DNA of 64,000 nucleotides, taken from contig OY970352.1 in NCBI GenBank assembly GCA_963718105.1, positions 3,596,001-3,660,000 of the forward strand, read 5' to 3'. The notes beneath the pieces are model-generated. The model had not been told where the DNA came from. It made no database searches and saw nothing but the letters and a program-made list of their open reading frames with translations. This document shows, in pieces, positions 7,982-16,455 of this stretch. This DNA comes from DASYKT01 sp963718105. GTDB taxonomy: Bacteria; Acidobacteriota; Blastocatellia; Pyrinomonadales; Pyrinomonadaceae. The stretch's first letter is position 1, and each line of letters starts with the position of its first letter. Position numbers and translations under genes: made by a program.

Positions 7982-8788
7982 ATGACCCGGAGTTACCTCC
8001 ATTATCGTGAAGCGGCGCCGGCCGAAGAGATCGCTCATCTTGTCTGGTCGTTCTGGGAGTTCAGGGTGAGCGAGGATGCTCCCGGCCCTTTGCCGCACGA
8101 GATATTTCCCGACGGCTGTATTTCCCTGTTTTATTTTTGCAATAAAAAATACGGTTATGACGGATTAATGTTCAGCTCGCTGAGGCTGGAAACTTTCGTT
8201 ACCCAGGTGCAGCCGGGAAATCTTTATTGGGGAATGAGATTGGCCCCGGCCGCTTGCGCACAGGTTCTGGGCTGTGATCCGGCCAACGTTCCGGACGGCC
8301 CGCCGGCCGTCGTTTCGGGCGGCGCTACGGCTTCGCAACTTACCGGAGGACTGCACGAAAAACTCGGGGCTTGCGGGGACTTTTCCCGAGCCATGAAAGT
8401 TTTCGGCGACGCTCTGAAGAAATTGAACATTTCACCGGAAACGGTGGACGAGAAAGTTGCAGAAACCGTGCGCTTGATCGAGATCTCAAGCGGCGAAATA
8501 AAGGTCGCCGAGCTGGCCGCGGCGGTGAACCTGAGCACGCGCCAACTGGAAAGGCGATTTAGAAAAACCACCGGATTTACGCCCAAGCAATTTATCCGCG
8601 CGCGGCGCATCCGTGCGGCCGCCGTCAGCGTGGTCGAAAACGCGGAGATGAATTGGGCGGACCGCGCGGCCGAAACGGGCTTTACCGATCAATCACACCT
8701 TACCCACGAATTTGTTTCCTTAACGGGGCGCTCTCCCGGTTCCTTTGCCGAAAACGTCGGAAAGATCGAGCACGGCGATCTGGTGTAA
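7982..8788 (+). CDS. AraC-family transcriptional regulator
   Basis: 268 residues. The N-terminal domain (about 1-130, with HEIFPDGCISLFYF) is the beta-rich sensor typical of AraC regulators of the DUF6597-like group. The C-terminal HTH pair spans about 160-262 (VAELAAAVNLSTRQLERRFR, then GFTDQSHLTHEF), giving DNA binding. The ligand is unknown. The start ATG lies directly after the inverted-repeat element, so the element may supply or disturb the promoter. Confidence 0.92.
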   Translation: MTRSYLHYREAAPAEEIAHLVWSFWEFRVSEDAPGPLPHEIFPDGCISLFYFCNKKYGYDGLMFSSLRLETFVTQVQPGNLYWGMRLAPAACAQVLGCDPANVPDGPPAVVSGGATASQLTGGLHEKLGACGDFSRAMKVFGDALKKLNISPETVDEKVAETVRLIEISSGEIKVAELAAAVNLSTRQLERRFRKTTGFTPKQFIRARRIRAAAVSVVENAEMNWADRAAETGFTDQSHLTHEFVSLTGRSPGSFAENVGKIEHGDLV

Positions 8789-8792
8789 TACC

Positions 8793-8912
8793 GGGAGCGC
8801 GGACGTCTCGTCCGCAGTGAACGCTCCGCGTTCGAACGCATCGGCTAACACAGACACTGCTGAAACAGTTAGGCTGCCGTGCAGCCTTTGCGGACGAGAC
8901 GTCCGCGCTCCC
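8793..8912. repeat. Dispersed inverted-repeat element, GGGAGCGCGGACGTCTCG family (copy 1)
   Basis: 24-bp perfect inverted ends at 8793-8816 and 8889-8912, each containing its own palindrome (GGACGTCTCGTCC). The interior has further small palindromes (GCTCCGCGTTCGAACGC). Other copies: 15413-15499, 19572-19668, 42111-42270, 55604-55707 and a single end at 63358-63380. Confidence 0.85.
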
Positions 8913-8970
8913 AGAGTGTCGCAAATCTACAAGACTTTCCCGTTTTTTTCTGCCAAGATCTGAAGTTATT

Positions 8971-9504
8971 ATGAGAAAAATATTATTTTTGTCGATCATT
9001 ATCTTTGCCGCCGGGTTAGCCGCTTTTGCGCAGCAGCCGGACATGGGCGCGGACCAGCAGCGCGCGGAGATGAAAAAGCTGGAAAGCATGGCGGGCGTGT
9101 GGGAAGGTACGGGTTGGACGCTGCAGGGAAAAACCAAAGGCACTTTTTCCGGCACGGAAACCGTCCAGCGAAAGATCGACGGGTTGGCTTTACTGGTCGA
9201 AGGCAAATTCAAATCGCCCGAAGGAAAAACTATCCATGAAACGCTGGCCGTGATCTCCTACGATACCAGGCAAAACATCTACCGCTTTCGCACCTATCTG
9301 GCCAGCGGAGCTACGGGCGGCGACCAGGTGATAAAAATCCTTTCTCCCGACACATTCGAGTGGGGATTTGATACCCCGAGCGGAAAGATCAAATACACTA
9401 TCAAGATCGCCGACGGTATGTGGAGTGAAGTGGGCGAGTTTTCCGGCGACAGCGGAAAGACCTGGGTAAAATTCTTTGAAATGAACCTCAAGAAACAGAA
9501 GTAA
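8971..9504 (+). CDS. Secreted DUF1579-like protein
   Basis: 177 residues with a Sec signal peptide ending near FAQQ (residue 21). The mature part starts MKKLESMAGVWEGTGW, the pattern of DUF1579-type beta-barrel proteins (about 150 aa). Further strands are FSGTETVQRKIDGLALLVEG, FKFEW-like SPDTFEWGFD and DGMWSEVGEFS. Probably periplasmic. Biochemical role unknown for the family. Single gene flanked by repeat elements. Confidence 0.8.
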   Translation: MRKILFLSIIIFAAGLAAFAQQPDMGADQQRAEMKKLESMAGVWEGTGWTLQGKTKGTFSGTETVQRKIDGLALLVEGKFKSPEGKTIHETLAVISYDTRQNIYRFRTYLASGATGGDQVIKILSPDTFEWGFDTPSGKIKYTIKIADGMWSEVGEFSGDSGKTWVKFFEMNLKKQK

Positions 9505-9511
9505 AAACTTC

Positions 9512-9578
9512 CTGTCAGTAGCGCTTGCGTGAGCAAGTGCGTAAAAACGCATCTGCTGACGCAGACGCTACTGACAAG
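9512..9578. repeat. 67-bp palindromic element (CTGTCAGTAGCG family), copy 1
   Basis: Ends CTGTCAGTAGCG and CGCTACTGACAAG are inverted. The reverse complement recurs almost exactly at 10330-10398, about 0.8 kb away, so the two copies flank the YdcF-like gene in opposite orientation. Confidence 0.8.
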
Positions 9579-9643
9579 AGGCTTGCCTTTAAACCGGTTC
9601 GGTAGCATTATCTTTCTGCGGAAATTTCCGCGGAAGGTTTTAT

Positions 9644-10291
9644 CTGAAGCGGCTGCGTCGAATTCTTCTTATCCTGGTTATTTTGGCCCTTCTCGGAACG
9701 GCGTCTATTTTCGCCGTTCATCTTTATGTCGGCTCGTATACAAATGGCCGGTTGTATAAGTCGATAGACGAGATCCCCGCCGAAGACCCGCCGCGTATTG
9801 CGATAGTCTTTGGCGCATCGGTGTGGGCAAATGGCGAGCCTTCGCCGGTGCTGCGCAACCGGGTGGAAACCGCCGTCGATCTCTATAAAGCAGGCAAGGT
9901 CAAAAAACTCCTGATGAGCGGCGACAACCCCGTGCGCGGTTATGACGAACCGACCGTGATGAAAGACACCGCGGTAAAACTTGGCGTGCCGGAAAGCGAT
10001 ATCGTGATGGATTTTGCCGGGCGGCGAACCTACGACACCTGCTACCGCGCCAAGGAAGTTTTTGAGGTAAAACGCGCCATCCTGGTAACGCAGGAATTTC
10101 ACCAGCCGCGCGCTTTGTATCTCTGCAGCAATATGGGCATCGAGAGCATCGGGATAAACGCCGACCGTTTCCGGTACCTGGAAGAAAGATACTGGCGGCT
10201 GCGCGAATTCTTTTCCGTGCTAAGCGCGTGGTTTGAGATGAATTTTATTCCCTTCAAACCGATCGGCGGCGAGAAAGAACCGATACAATAA
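9644..10291 (+). CDS. YdcF/SanA-like DUF218 membrane protein
   Basis: The DUF218 core reads IAIVFGASVWANGEPSPVL, DLYKAGKVKKLLMSGDN and AILVTQEFHQPRALYL, as in SanA/YdcF proteins linked to envelope or peptidoglycan barrier functions. No ATG or GTG start exists in frame before the domain. TTG 9683 would cut the membrane anchor. CTG 9644, with GGAAGG six bases upstream, gives KRLRRILLILVILALLGTASIF, a well-formed basic plus hydrophobic signal anchor. I therefore place the start at the rare codon CTG 9644 (215 aa), with TTG 9683 as the conservative alternative. Anchored in the inner membrane with a periplasmic domain. Confidence 0.8.
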   Translation: MKRLRRILLILVILALLGTASIFAVHLYVGSYTNGRLYKSIDEIPAEDPPRIAIVFGASVWANGEPSPVLRNRVETAVDLYKAGKVKKLLMSGDNPVRGYDEPTVMKDTAVKLGVPESDIVMDFAGRRTYDTCYRAKEVFEVKRAILVTQEFHQPRALYLCSNMGIESIGINADRFRYLEERYWRLREFFSVLSAWFEMNFIPFKPIGGEKEPIQ

Positions 10292-10329
10292 ATAGCAGCG
10301 CCGCTACCTAGGCACAGGACATTCACTTC

Positions 10330-10398
10330 CTGTCAGTAGCGTCTGCGTCAGCAGATGCGTGTTTTTACGCACTTACTCACGCAAGCGCTACTGACAAG
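10330..10398. repeat. Palindromic element (CTGTCAGTAGCG family), copy 2, inverted
   Basis: Near-exact reverse complement of 9512-9578. An open frame running from this element into the acetyltransferase gene is not evidence of a longer protein. Confidence 0.8.
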
Positions 10399-10432
10399 AA
10401 AGCGAAGAGCCCATCGGGGAGTAGTGAGAAAC

Positions 10433-10948
10433 ATGTTGATCGTCAGACAAGCAAAGATCGAAGAGCTTGAAACCCTGCTCGAATTCGAGCAAGGCATAGT
10501 TACCGCTGAACGTCCGTTTAACCCGACGCTGAAAGAAGGCGAAATACATTATTACGATCTGGCAAAACTGGTCGAGTCGCCGCGGTCGGCAGTGTTTGTC
10601 GCGGAGACAGACGGCGAGTTGATAGCTTCAGGATACGTGCTGGAAAAAGAGGCGGCAGATTATTTGCAACACGACCGTTACGCCTATCTTGGGTTTATGT
10701 ATGTAAAGCCGGAACACCGCGGAAAAGGCGTGAATCAAAAGGTCCTGGATGCGCTGTTAAATTGGGCGAAAGAACGGGACCTAACCGAGATCCGGCTGGA
10801 AGTTTTCAGCGAAAATCTGTCGGCGATAAAAGCATACGAAAAAGCAGGCTTTAAATCGCTTATGCTGGAAATGAGAATGGAAATCGGGCCTATAGAGTCT
10901 GGCGAGTCTATTGAGTCTATTGAGTCTATTGAGTCTGTTGAGTCTTAA
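10433..10948 (+). CDS. GNAT-family N-acetyltransferase
   Basis: 171 residues. The acetyl-CoA site is in YLGFMYVKPEHRGKGVNQKVLDAL, with the R/Q-x-x-G-x-G/A-type loop at EHRGKGVN. A C-terminal SAIKAYEKAGFK completes the fold. ATG 10433 is chosen because upstream codons come from the palindromic element. The extreme C-terminus (ESGESIESIESIESVES) is encoded by a tandem 9-bp repeat and is not part of the fold. The acetyl acceptor is unknown. Confidence 0.88.
   Translation: MLIVRQAKIEELETLLEFEQGIVTAERPFNPTLKEGEIHYYDLAKLVESPRSAVFVAETDGELIASGYVLEKEAADYLQHDRYAYLGFMYVKPEHRGKGVNQKVLDALLNWAKERDLTEIRLEVFSENLSAIKAYEKAGFKSLMLEMRMEIGPIESGESIESIESIESVES
10895..10945. repeat. Tandem 9-bp repeat at the 3' end of the acetyltransferase gene
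   Basis: About five degenerate copies of TGAGTCTAT run to the stop codon. Copy number changes would lengthen or shorten an acidic C-terminal tail by three residues each without a frame shift. Confidence 0.8.
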
Positions 10949-11027
10949 CAGAGTCAATCGGGTCAAAGCGACATTTTAGTCGCCAAGCGGGTGACTCGAT
11001 AGCCGATTCAATAGGCGGAAACGCGAC

Positions 11028-11143
11028 AGTTATGGAGCGTGCCTTTTCCATTTCAAAAAATTCCGGTATTCCGACATTCCATATATCAATTTTGGAATCT
11101 TGAAATTTATGAAATCTTGGAATCAAGGGCACGCTCCATAACT
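11028..11143. repeat. AT-rich inverted-repeat element
   Basis: 16-bp perfect inverted ends AGTTATGGAGCGTGCC (11028-11043) and GGCACGCTCCATAACT (11128-11143) enclose an AT-rich core with smaller inverted pieces (TTCCGGTATTCCGA, TTGGAATCTTG). The rest of the 10949-11251 gap shows only the likely leader of the downstream transporter gene. Confidence 0.75.
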
Positions 11144-11251
11144 GCCCTGGTTTCTGCCTCGAAGAACGCTTGCCGTTTTTGCTAAAATCTGCGTTAATAA
11201 TTCTCGTTTTTCTTTTCCTGCCTGAAAACTTTTTTAGACTAGAGGAGCGGT

Positions 11252-12931
11252 ATGCAATTAGCGCTTTTAGCTGTCATTTTTCTGTCCTGGCTTATCTTTG
11301 GATATTTTGTTTACGGCCGGTGGGTCGCCAGGCAATTTAAACTCGACGACGATCACACCACGCCGGCCCATACTGTGAACGACGGGCTGGACTACGTTCC
11401 CACCAAGCCTTTTTATCTTTTCGGGCAGCATTTTTCCGCCATCGCCGCGGCCGGGCCGATCGCCGGGCCGATCATTGCCTGCCAGAGCTTTGGCTGGCTG
11501 CCGTGCCTGCTGTGGATCGCGCTGGGCGTGGTGCTGATCGGCGCGGTGCATGATTTTTCCAGCCTCACTTCTTCAGTGCGGCACGGGGCGACCTCGATCG
11601 CCGAAATCACGCGCGAGCAGCTCGGGCGCGGCGCGGGGCGGGCGATGATGGCCTTTATCTGGATAGCGCTGATCTATGTGATCGTCGCTTTTACCGACAT
11701 CACCGCCGGCACATTTGTCTCGGGCGACGAATCGCTGCTGGGCGAAACGCGCTTTAATCCCGGCGGCGCGGTCGCCATCGCCAGCGTGATGTACCTCGGC
11801 CTGTCGTTAATTCTGGGCCTGGTGGAAAGATATTTGAAGCCGCCGCTCTGGCTCACGACGATAATTTTTGTGCCCGCGACTTTTGCGCTTTCTTACCTGG
11901 GCACACACCTTTCCACCGTGCTGGTGCTAAACCAGATGACGTGGTCGATACTGATCTTGGTTTACTGCTGTGTCGCATCGGTAGTGCCGGTGTGGGCGCT
12001 GCTGCAGCCGCGCGGATACCTCGGCGGGTTTGTGCTCTACGCGGCGATCGCGGTGGGCGTGATGGGAATTTTCTTTGGCGGGTATGAGATCGTGCAGCCG
12101 GCATTTAAATCTTTTGACATCGGCGGGATGACCGGCCAGATGTTCCCGTTCCTGTTTGTCACGATCGCGTGCGGAGCGTGCTCGGGATTTCACGGGCTGG
12201 TTTGTTCGGGCACTACCTCGAAACAGATCGATAAGGAAAGCCACACGCGGCCGGTCGGTTACGGCGCGATGCTGGCCGAAGGATTTGTCGCGTTCATCGC
12301 ACTGGTCACGATAATGATCGTTACTTCGGAGGCGGTAAAAGGAATGCCGGCGGGAAAAGTTTACGGCAACGGGATCGGCAATTTTCTGACCCTGATCATC
12401 GGAAAAGAAAATCTGCCTTTTGCGATCACCTTTGGCGCGATGGCTTTTTCGACCTTTGTCTTCGACACGCTGGATGTCTGTATGCGGCTGGGGCGCTATA
12501 TCATCCAGGAGCTTTTCGGTTTAAAAGGACGCCTGGGCGCGCTGGCCGGCACGGTGGCGACCGTGGTGCTGCCGTTCTTTCTGGTTTTCACCGCGCCCAA
12601 GGGAGCCTACCTGGAATTCTGGACATTGTTCGGCGCTTCGAACCAATTGCTGGCGGGGCTGACGCTGCTTTCGATCTCGGCCTGGCTCTATCACGCGCGG
12701 CAGCGGATAGCTTTTACGCTGATCCCGATGTTCTTTGTGCTGGTGATCACGCTCTGGGCGCTGACGGGGCTGGCCATCGGCAATTTCCGCGCGATGCAGG
12801 GCTTTGATATGAAATTTATCAACGCGATCACTTCCCTCGCGCTGGTCGGCCTGTCCATCTACCTGATAATCGCCGCCGCCATCAAACTGCGGGGCGAACG
12901 GTCGAAGATGGAACCGGCGGAAAGTGTTTAG
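11252..12931 (+). CDS. cstA: CstA-family carbon starvation transporter
   Basis: 559 residues, almost entirely transmembrane (about 14-16 helices). The CstA signatures are clear: HFSAIAAAGPIAGPIIACQ (about residues 60-78), GAVHDFSSL, and the second-half motif ACGACSGFHGLVCSGTTSKQI. Family members import peptides or pyruvate (CstA/BtsT) when carbon is short. This protein belongs to the shorter subgroup; E. coli CstA is about 700 aa. ATG 11252 follows GAGGAG. Single gene; regulation not visible. Confidence 0.93.
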   Translation: MQLALLAVIFLSWLIFGYFVYGRWVARQFKLDDDHTTPAHTVNDGLDYVPTKPFYLFGQHFSAIAAAGPIAGPIIACQSFGWLPCLLWIALGVVLIGAVHDFSSLTSSVRHGATSIAEITREQLGRGAGRAMMAFIWIALIYVIVAFTDITAGTFVSGDESLLGETRFNPGGAVAIASVMYLGLSLILGLVERYLKPPLWLTTIIFVPATFALSYLGTHLSTVLVLNQMTWSILILVYCCVASVVPVWALLQPRGYLGGFVLYAAIAVGVMGIFFGGYEIVQPAFKSFDIGGMTGQMFPFLFVTIACGACSGFHGLVCSGTTSKQIDKESHTRPVGYGAMLAEGFVAFIALVTIMIVTSEAVKGMPAGKVYGNGIGNFLTLIIGKENLPFAITFGAMAFSTFVFDTLDVCMRLGRYIIQELFGLKGRLGALAGTVATVVLPFFLVFTAPKGAYLEFWTLFGASNQLLAGLTLLSISAWLYHARQRIAFTLIPMFFVLVITLWALTGLAIGNFRAMQGFDMKFINAITSLALVGLSIYLIIAAAIKLRGERSKMEPAESV

Positions 12932-13007
12932 TTTTGCTGGGATGGAGAATACCGATCTCATAGTTTGGGGCTATGTCGGATGTTTCATCACCTCGTCAGC
13001 GGTGTGC

Positions 13008-13154
13008 TGACTGTAGCCGTGGATTTCAATCCACGGTAACGAATGGCAATACACCTGCGTCGCGTCAGCGACGAATGAATTTATCAACCGTCGCTCGCGC
13101 GACGCGTTGTGTGTTTTAATCAGAGACCGTGGGTTAAAACCACGGCTACAGTCA
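13008..13154. repeat. Nested inverted-repeat element (TGACTGTAGCCGTGG family)
   Basis: The ends TGACTGTAGCCGTGG and CCACGGCTACAGTCA are inverted, and each arm also folds on itself (CCGTGGATTTCAATCCACGG; CCGTGGGTTAAAACCACGG). The centre has another inverted pair around GCGTCGCGTCAGCGACG. No coding potential. It fills most of the 12932-13290 gap. Confidence 0.8.
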
Positions 13155-13193
13155 ATGGGACGCTACGCGTCCAAAAGTTTCCGTCTTATCTGA

Positions 13194-13226
13194 GAGCGGG
13201 CGCAAGCAACCCTTCCGAACCTGCAA
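13194..13226. repeat. Single arm of the GAGCGGGCGCAAGC element
   Basis: GAGCGGGCGCAAGCAACCCT followed by TCCGAACCTGCAA matches the end arms of the elements at 6441-6546 and 63573-63688. A partner arm is not evident nearby. Confidence 0.6.
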
Positions 13227-13290
13227 GTTTATTCAACTTGTCATTTGTCACTCGTCGCCAGAGGCCGCCTAAAGGCGGGACTCAAAACTG

Positions 13291-15333
13291 TTACTGATCG
13301 TAGCGGGTGGTGACGAGCATGTCGCCGGAACTTCCCCAGTTAATGGTCCGGTAGCCATCCCTGCTTTGCAAAAGATGCCAGACGCCGTCACGATAAACGG
13401 CGATGTCGAATCTTCCGTCGCCGTCATAATCGTTGGGAACCGGAGTATCGGTGGGCAATCCGAACTGGTAATATTTGAACCCTTCGGTGGTCGTATATTG
13501 GTACCAGGCACCCTCGCTGGGGCGATAAACGGTAAAGTCCGCGAAACCATCACCGTCGTAATCTCCCGTCAACGGAATATCGGTCGAGAGGCCGAAATTG
13601 ACGACGAAAAAGCTGCCGTCCGAACTCCGGCGCACCCACCAGGTGCCGTTGGACGGGCGATAGACCGCGTAATCCGTCAAGCCGTCAAAATCGTAATCGG
13701 CCGGAACCGGCTTGTCCCCGTTTTCGCCCCATTGAACGGTCGGGCTTTGCTGGCTGAACTGAGCGCTGTTAAAGCCCCACCAAACCCCTGTTTCCGGGCG
13801 GAACACACCGACATCCAAAAATCCGTCACCGGTAAAATCGCCGCCGTATGGAATATCGCCGACCACCCCCCACTGGACCAGGTATCCGCAGCCAAAACAA
13901 TTAGTATTGGAACCGATCTCAAAAATAAAATAAACCGGAGAGCCGGGCGTACTGCTGGTGTTGTTGCCCCAACCGATGGTCGCCTCACGCCAGATACGCT
14001 GGGGGCTGGTTGTTTCGAATTGGGCATATTCGGGAAAATACTTGATAAAGTTCTGGCCGGTTTTCCGGATAAAACTTCCGCCCGCAAGCTGGGCCACGTA
14101 AAGATTTTTCTCGCTGTGCCGGAAGATCGCCATATCGGAACGGTGGTCCCGGCTGAAATTCGCCTGCCGGTTTCCCTGCGAACCGGTGATCGTTCCGCGG
14201 GTAACCAGGCCGCCGGCATTCCCGTTATTTTTGAGAAAAAGAAGTTTCCCGTCCGGCTGGCGGGCAGTGCGCTCCGCGCCGAAATTCCAGGCATTGCTCA
14301 AATATTTCCCGCGCGAAAAGACCCGAGCGCCGAACCCGGAAACCGTGACGAAGCCGCCGTCCGGCAGCGCCGTTATCGCCCCGCCATATTGCGGCAAGGT
14401 CTTGTCAAAAGTACTAAAGTCGGTAATTCTTATTCCGACCTGGGAAGCGATCGCCACGCTGCCGTCAGCGAGAATTTCCGCGTCCGGGGTATGGGCGCCG
14501 TCGGTATCCCACGTCCGGTAGTCGGGGGCATAAATTTTCGGCACGCCGAATGAGCTGTCGATGCTGCCGTTGGGGTTCAGCATTTGGATGAAGTACCCGT
14601 CATCGCCGCCGGTATCGTAATGCCCGAGGGTCATGATCCGTCCATCGCCTAAAATTTCAACGTCCGCCAGGGGAAAATAGCCCATGCCCGGGTCCCATGC
14701 ATACGAATAAGAATAGGCGGCAATTCCTGTCCGGTTGAAAGTGCGGTCGAATTCTCCCCCGGCGGTAAAACGCATGGTAACCGCCAACCTCGAGAAATCG
14801 AACATATTGTTGAATGACTGGCCGACGGCGACGATCTTACCGTCGGGCTGGATCGCGACCTTGTTAAAGAAATCAGTCACACCCTGATCTATCGTCCGGA
14901 AACCGGCGCCGTTGAAAGTCTCGTCGAGCGAACCGTCGGTCTTGAGCCGGAAAACCAGGAAATCACTGGAGGCTACCCCGACGCCCACCAGCTTGCCGTC
15001 AGACTGAAGCTCTATGTCTGCTATAAAGTGTGAAAAGGGAAGGGTCACGAGGGCCACGCCGCTTACGCCGTACCCGCTATCGACGCTGCCGTCGGCATTG
15101 AGGCGCATGACAAAAACGCCCGCGTCAAAATATCCCGCGATCAGGATCTTACCGTCGGCCTGGACGGCCATATCGACGACTTTCGTGTTCGCGCCGGGAT
15201 TGATGGCGACCGAGCCTGCTGTTCCAAAAGTCGGATCAATTTTGCCGATAGCAAAACCGCCCGCGTTCAGGCTGAAAAGTATTGTCAAAATTAAGGCTAA
15301 TTTTGAGACGAGACGTGTTTGCGATCTTTTCAT
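13291..15333 (-). CDS. Secreted delta-60 / FG-GAP (VCBS) repeat protein
   Basis: 680 residues. ATG 15333 is preceded by AAAGGTGG and opens a Sec signal peptide (LALILTILFSLNAGGFA). Residues about 30-330 hold repeats of the form VQxDGKILIAGY...LNxDGSVDxxFG, the delta-60 repeat that builds a beta-propeller. The C-terminal half has FG-GAP/VCBS-like repeats with calcium-type DYDGDGxxDxxVYRPSxGxW motifs (for example DYDGDGFADFTVYRP). Such proteins are exported and probably bind surface or polymer ligands; the ligand is unknown. The long open frame on the opposite strand is a by-product of the repeats. Confidence 0.9.
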   Translation of the reverse strand: MKRSQTRLVSKLALILTILFSLNAGGFAIGKIDPTFGTAGSVAINPGANTKVVDMAVQADGKILIAGYFDAGVFVMRLNADGSVDSGYGVSGVALVTLPFSHFIADIELQSDGKLVGVGVASSDFLVFRLKTDGSLDETFNGAGFRTIDQGVTDFFNKVAIQPDGKIVAVGQSFNNMFDFSRLAVTMRFTAGGEFDRTFNRTGIAAYSYSYAWDPGMGYFPLADVEILGDGRIMTLGHYDTGGDDGYFIQMLNPNGSIDSSFGVPKIYAPDYRTWDTDGAHTPDAEILADGSVAIASQVGIRITDFSTFDKTLPQYGGAITALPDGGFVTVSGFGARVFSRGKYLSNAWNFGAERTARQPDGKLLFLKNNGNAGGLVTRGTITGSQGNRQANFSRDHRSDMAIFRHSEKNLYVAQLAGGSFIRKTGQNFIKYFPEYAQFETTSPQRIWREATIGWGNNTSSTPGSPVYFIFEIGSNTNCFGCGYLVQWGVVGDIPYGGDFTGDGFLDVGVFRPETGVWWGFNSAQFSQQSPTVQWGENGDKPVPADYDFDGLTDYAVYRPSNGTWWVRRSSDGSFFVVNFGLSTDIPLTGDYDGDGFADFTVYRPSEGAWYQYTTTEGFKYYQFGLPTDTPVPNDYDGDGRFDIAVYRDGVWHLLQSRDGYRTINWGSSGDMLVTTRYDQ

Positions 15334-15412
15334 TTCCGGGCCACCTTTCAAGCTATTCCCTTAACTTTTACTCCAAAAACGGGAAAAAAGCTATATTTTT
15401 TTGAAAAGGCGT

Positions 15413-15499
15413 GGGAGCGCGGACATCTCGTCCGCATGGAACGCGCAGCGTTTCGGAATGTTTAGGCTGCAAGCCTTGCGGACGAGACATCCGCGCTCC
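15413..15499. repeat. GGGAGCGCGGACATCTCG inverted-repeat element (copy 2)
   Basis: 23-bp inverted ends (15414-15436 and 15477-15499) carry an A where copy 1 has G, compensated on the other arm (ACATCTCG/CGAGATGT). It lies upstream of the secreted repeat protein gene and after the DUF1003 gene. Confidence 0.85.
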
Positions 15500-15511
15500 A
15501 ATTTTAAATAT

Positions 15512-16057
15512 TCAGCGTTTTTCGGTCACGAGTTTTTCCAGCAGCGCGATCTGTTTCTGCTGGATCTCAAGCAGCTCGATCCATTTGATCTCGCGCAGTT
15601 CGTCGAGCTTGTGATTTAACCCGATGATCTCGAGTTCCGCGCGCAGGTTCACTTCATAATCGTGCTCGGCAGACATCCGGTCTTTGGCGGCCTGGCGGTT
15701 TTGCGACATCATAATGATCGGCGCCTGTACCGCCGCCAGCATCGAGAGAACCAGGTTGAGGAAAATGAACGGGTAGGCATCGAAAGGTTTTGTGACGAGG
15801 ATGATCGTATTTAAGATCACCCACAAAAACAGGATGATGAAAAATAGAATGATGAACGTCCAGGAGCCGCCGAAAGCCGCTACCCGGTCCGCCACTTTTT
15901 CACCAAAGGTACGTTTTTCCAGATCATGGGAGGATGAATCGTGACTGATCGGTATGCGCGCCACGAATTCCTCTAAAACCTTTTTTTCTGCATCGTCCAT
16001 CGATTCCCAGTCGCGGTTCAATACATACTTAGCTACTTCCTGCGGTTTTTTGTGCAT
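15512..16057 (-). CDS. DUF1003 membrane protein
   Basis: 181 residues. KVADRVAAFGGSWTFIILFFIIL begins the DUF1003 core, with two transmembrane helices (about residues 63-85 and 98-120) separated by the conserved LVTKPFDAYPFIFLNL stretch and followed by APIIMMSQNRQAAKDR. The C-terminal part is a charged amphipathic helix or coiled coil (LREIKWIELLEIQQKQIALLEKL). Inner membrane; function unknown. Confidence 0.9.
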   Translation of the reverse strand: MHKKPQEVAKYVLNRDWESMDDAEKKVLEEFVARIPISHDSSSHDLEKRTFGEKVADRVAAFGGSWTFIILFFIILFLWVILNTIILVTKPFDAYPFIFLNLVLSMLAAVQAPIIMMSQNRQAAKDRMSAEHDYEVNLRAELEIIGLNHKLDELREIKWIELLEIQQKQIALLEKLVTEKR

Positions 16058-16140
16058 ATCTCTTTTTCTACCTCATAAGGTTTGCCAAGTTTACCATCTT
16101 TGAGCCGGCAGCCCGACCGTAAGGTAATCGAAGCGCTCTT

Positions 16141-16256
16141 CCTGGGAGCGCAGGCATCTTGCCTGCAAGATCGCGCCAGCGATCTGAATTTCTTTATTTT
16201 ATATCCGATTAGCACGGACGAGCCGTGCTTGCAGGCAAGATGCCTGCGCTCCCAGG
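16141..16256. repeat. Inverted-repeat element (CCTGGGAGCGCAGGCATC family)
   Basis: 29-bp perfect inverted ends (16141-16169 and 16228-16256), each with an inner palindrome CAGGCATCTTGCCTG. The outer GGGAGCG resembles the copy-1 family, but the inner sequence differs, so it is a related family. Confidence 0.85.
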
Positions 16257-16314
16257 TTTACGGGCACATTTTTTGATATGGGTCGTTAAATACAAAACTG
16301 AACACTACTAAAAT

Positions 16315-16410
16315 CCCCCGTAAATCAAAGAAACAGCCCCTGTATTTGATAAACGGGGGGTAAATCGGCAATAATTACCCTTTTGCCCTGTCAGGTTAGT
16401 GCCGGACAGG
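16315..16410 (+). promoter_or_regulatory. Two hairpins in the leader of the pyrophosphatase gene
   Basis: CCCCCG and ATCAAA (16315-16329) pair with TTTGAT and CGGGGG (16345-16359) around an internal loop. CCTGTC (16387-16392) pairs with GACAGG (16405-16410). Neither is followed by a T-run, so they are not clear terminators. They could be leader structures or operators. The remainder of the 16257-16455 gap is AT-rich and otherwise featureless. Confidence 0.35.
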
Positions 16411-16455
16411 TATATTCACATCAATAATTTGTTATCAAAATAGGGTGGTTTTTTA

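Noticed and set aside
13366..14553. 395-codon open frame opposite the secreted repeat protein gene
   Set aside because: It is antisense to FG-GAP repeats whose codon pattern avoids stops; the minus-strand gene has a signal peptide, ribosome site and recognised repeats.
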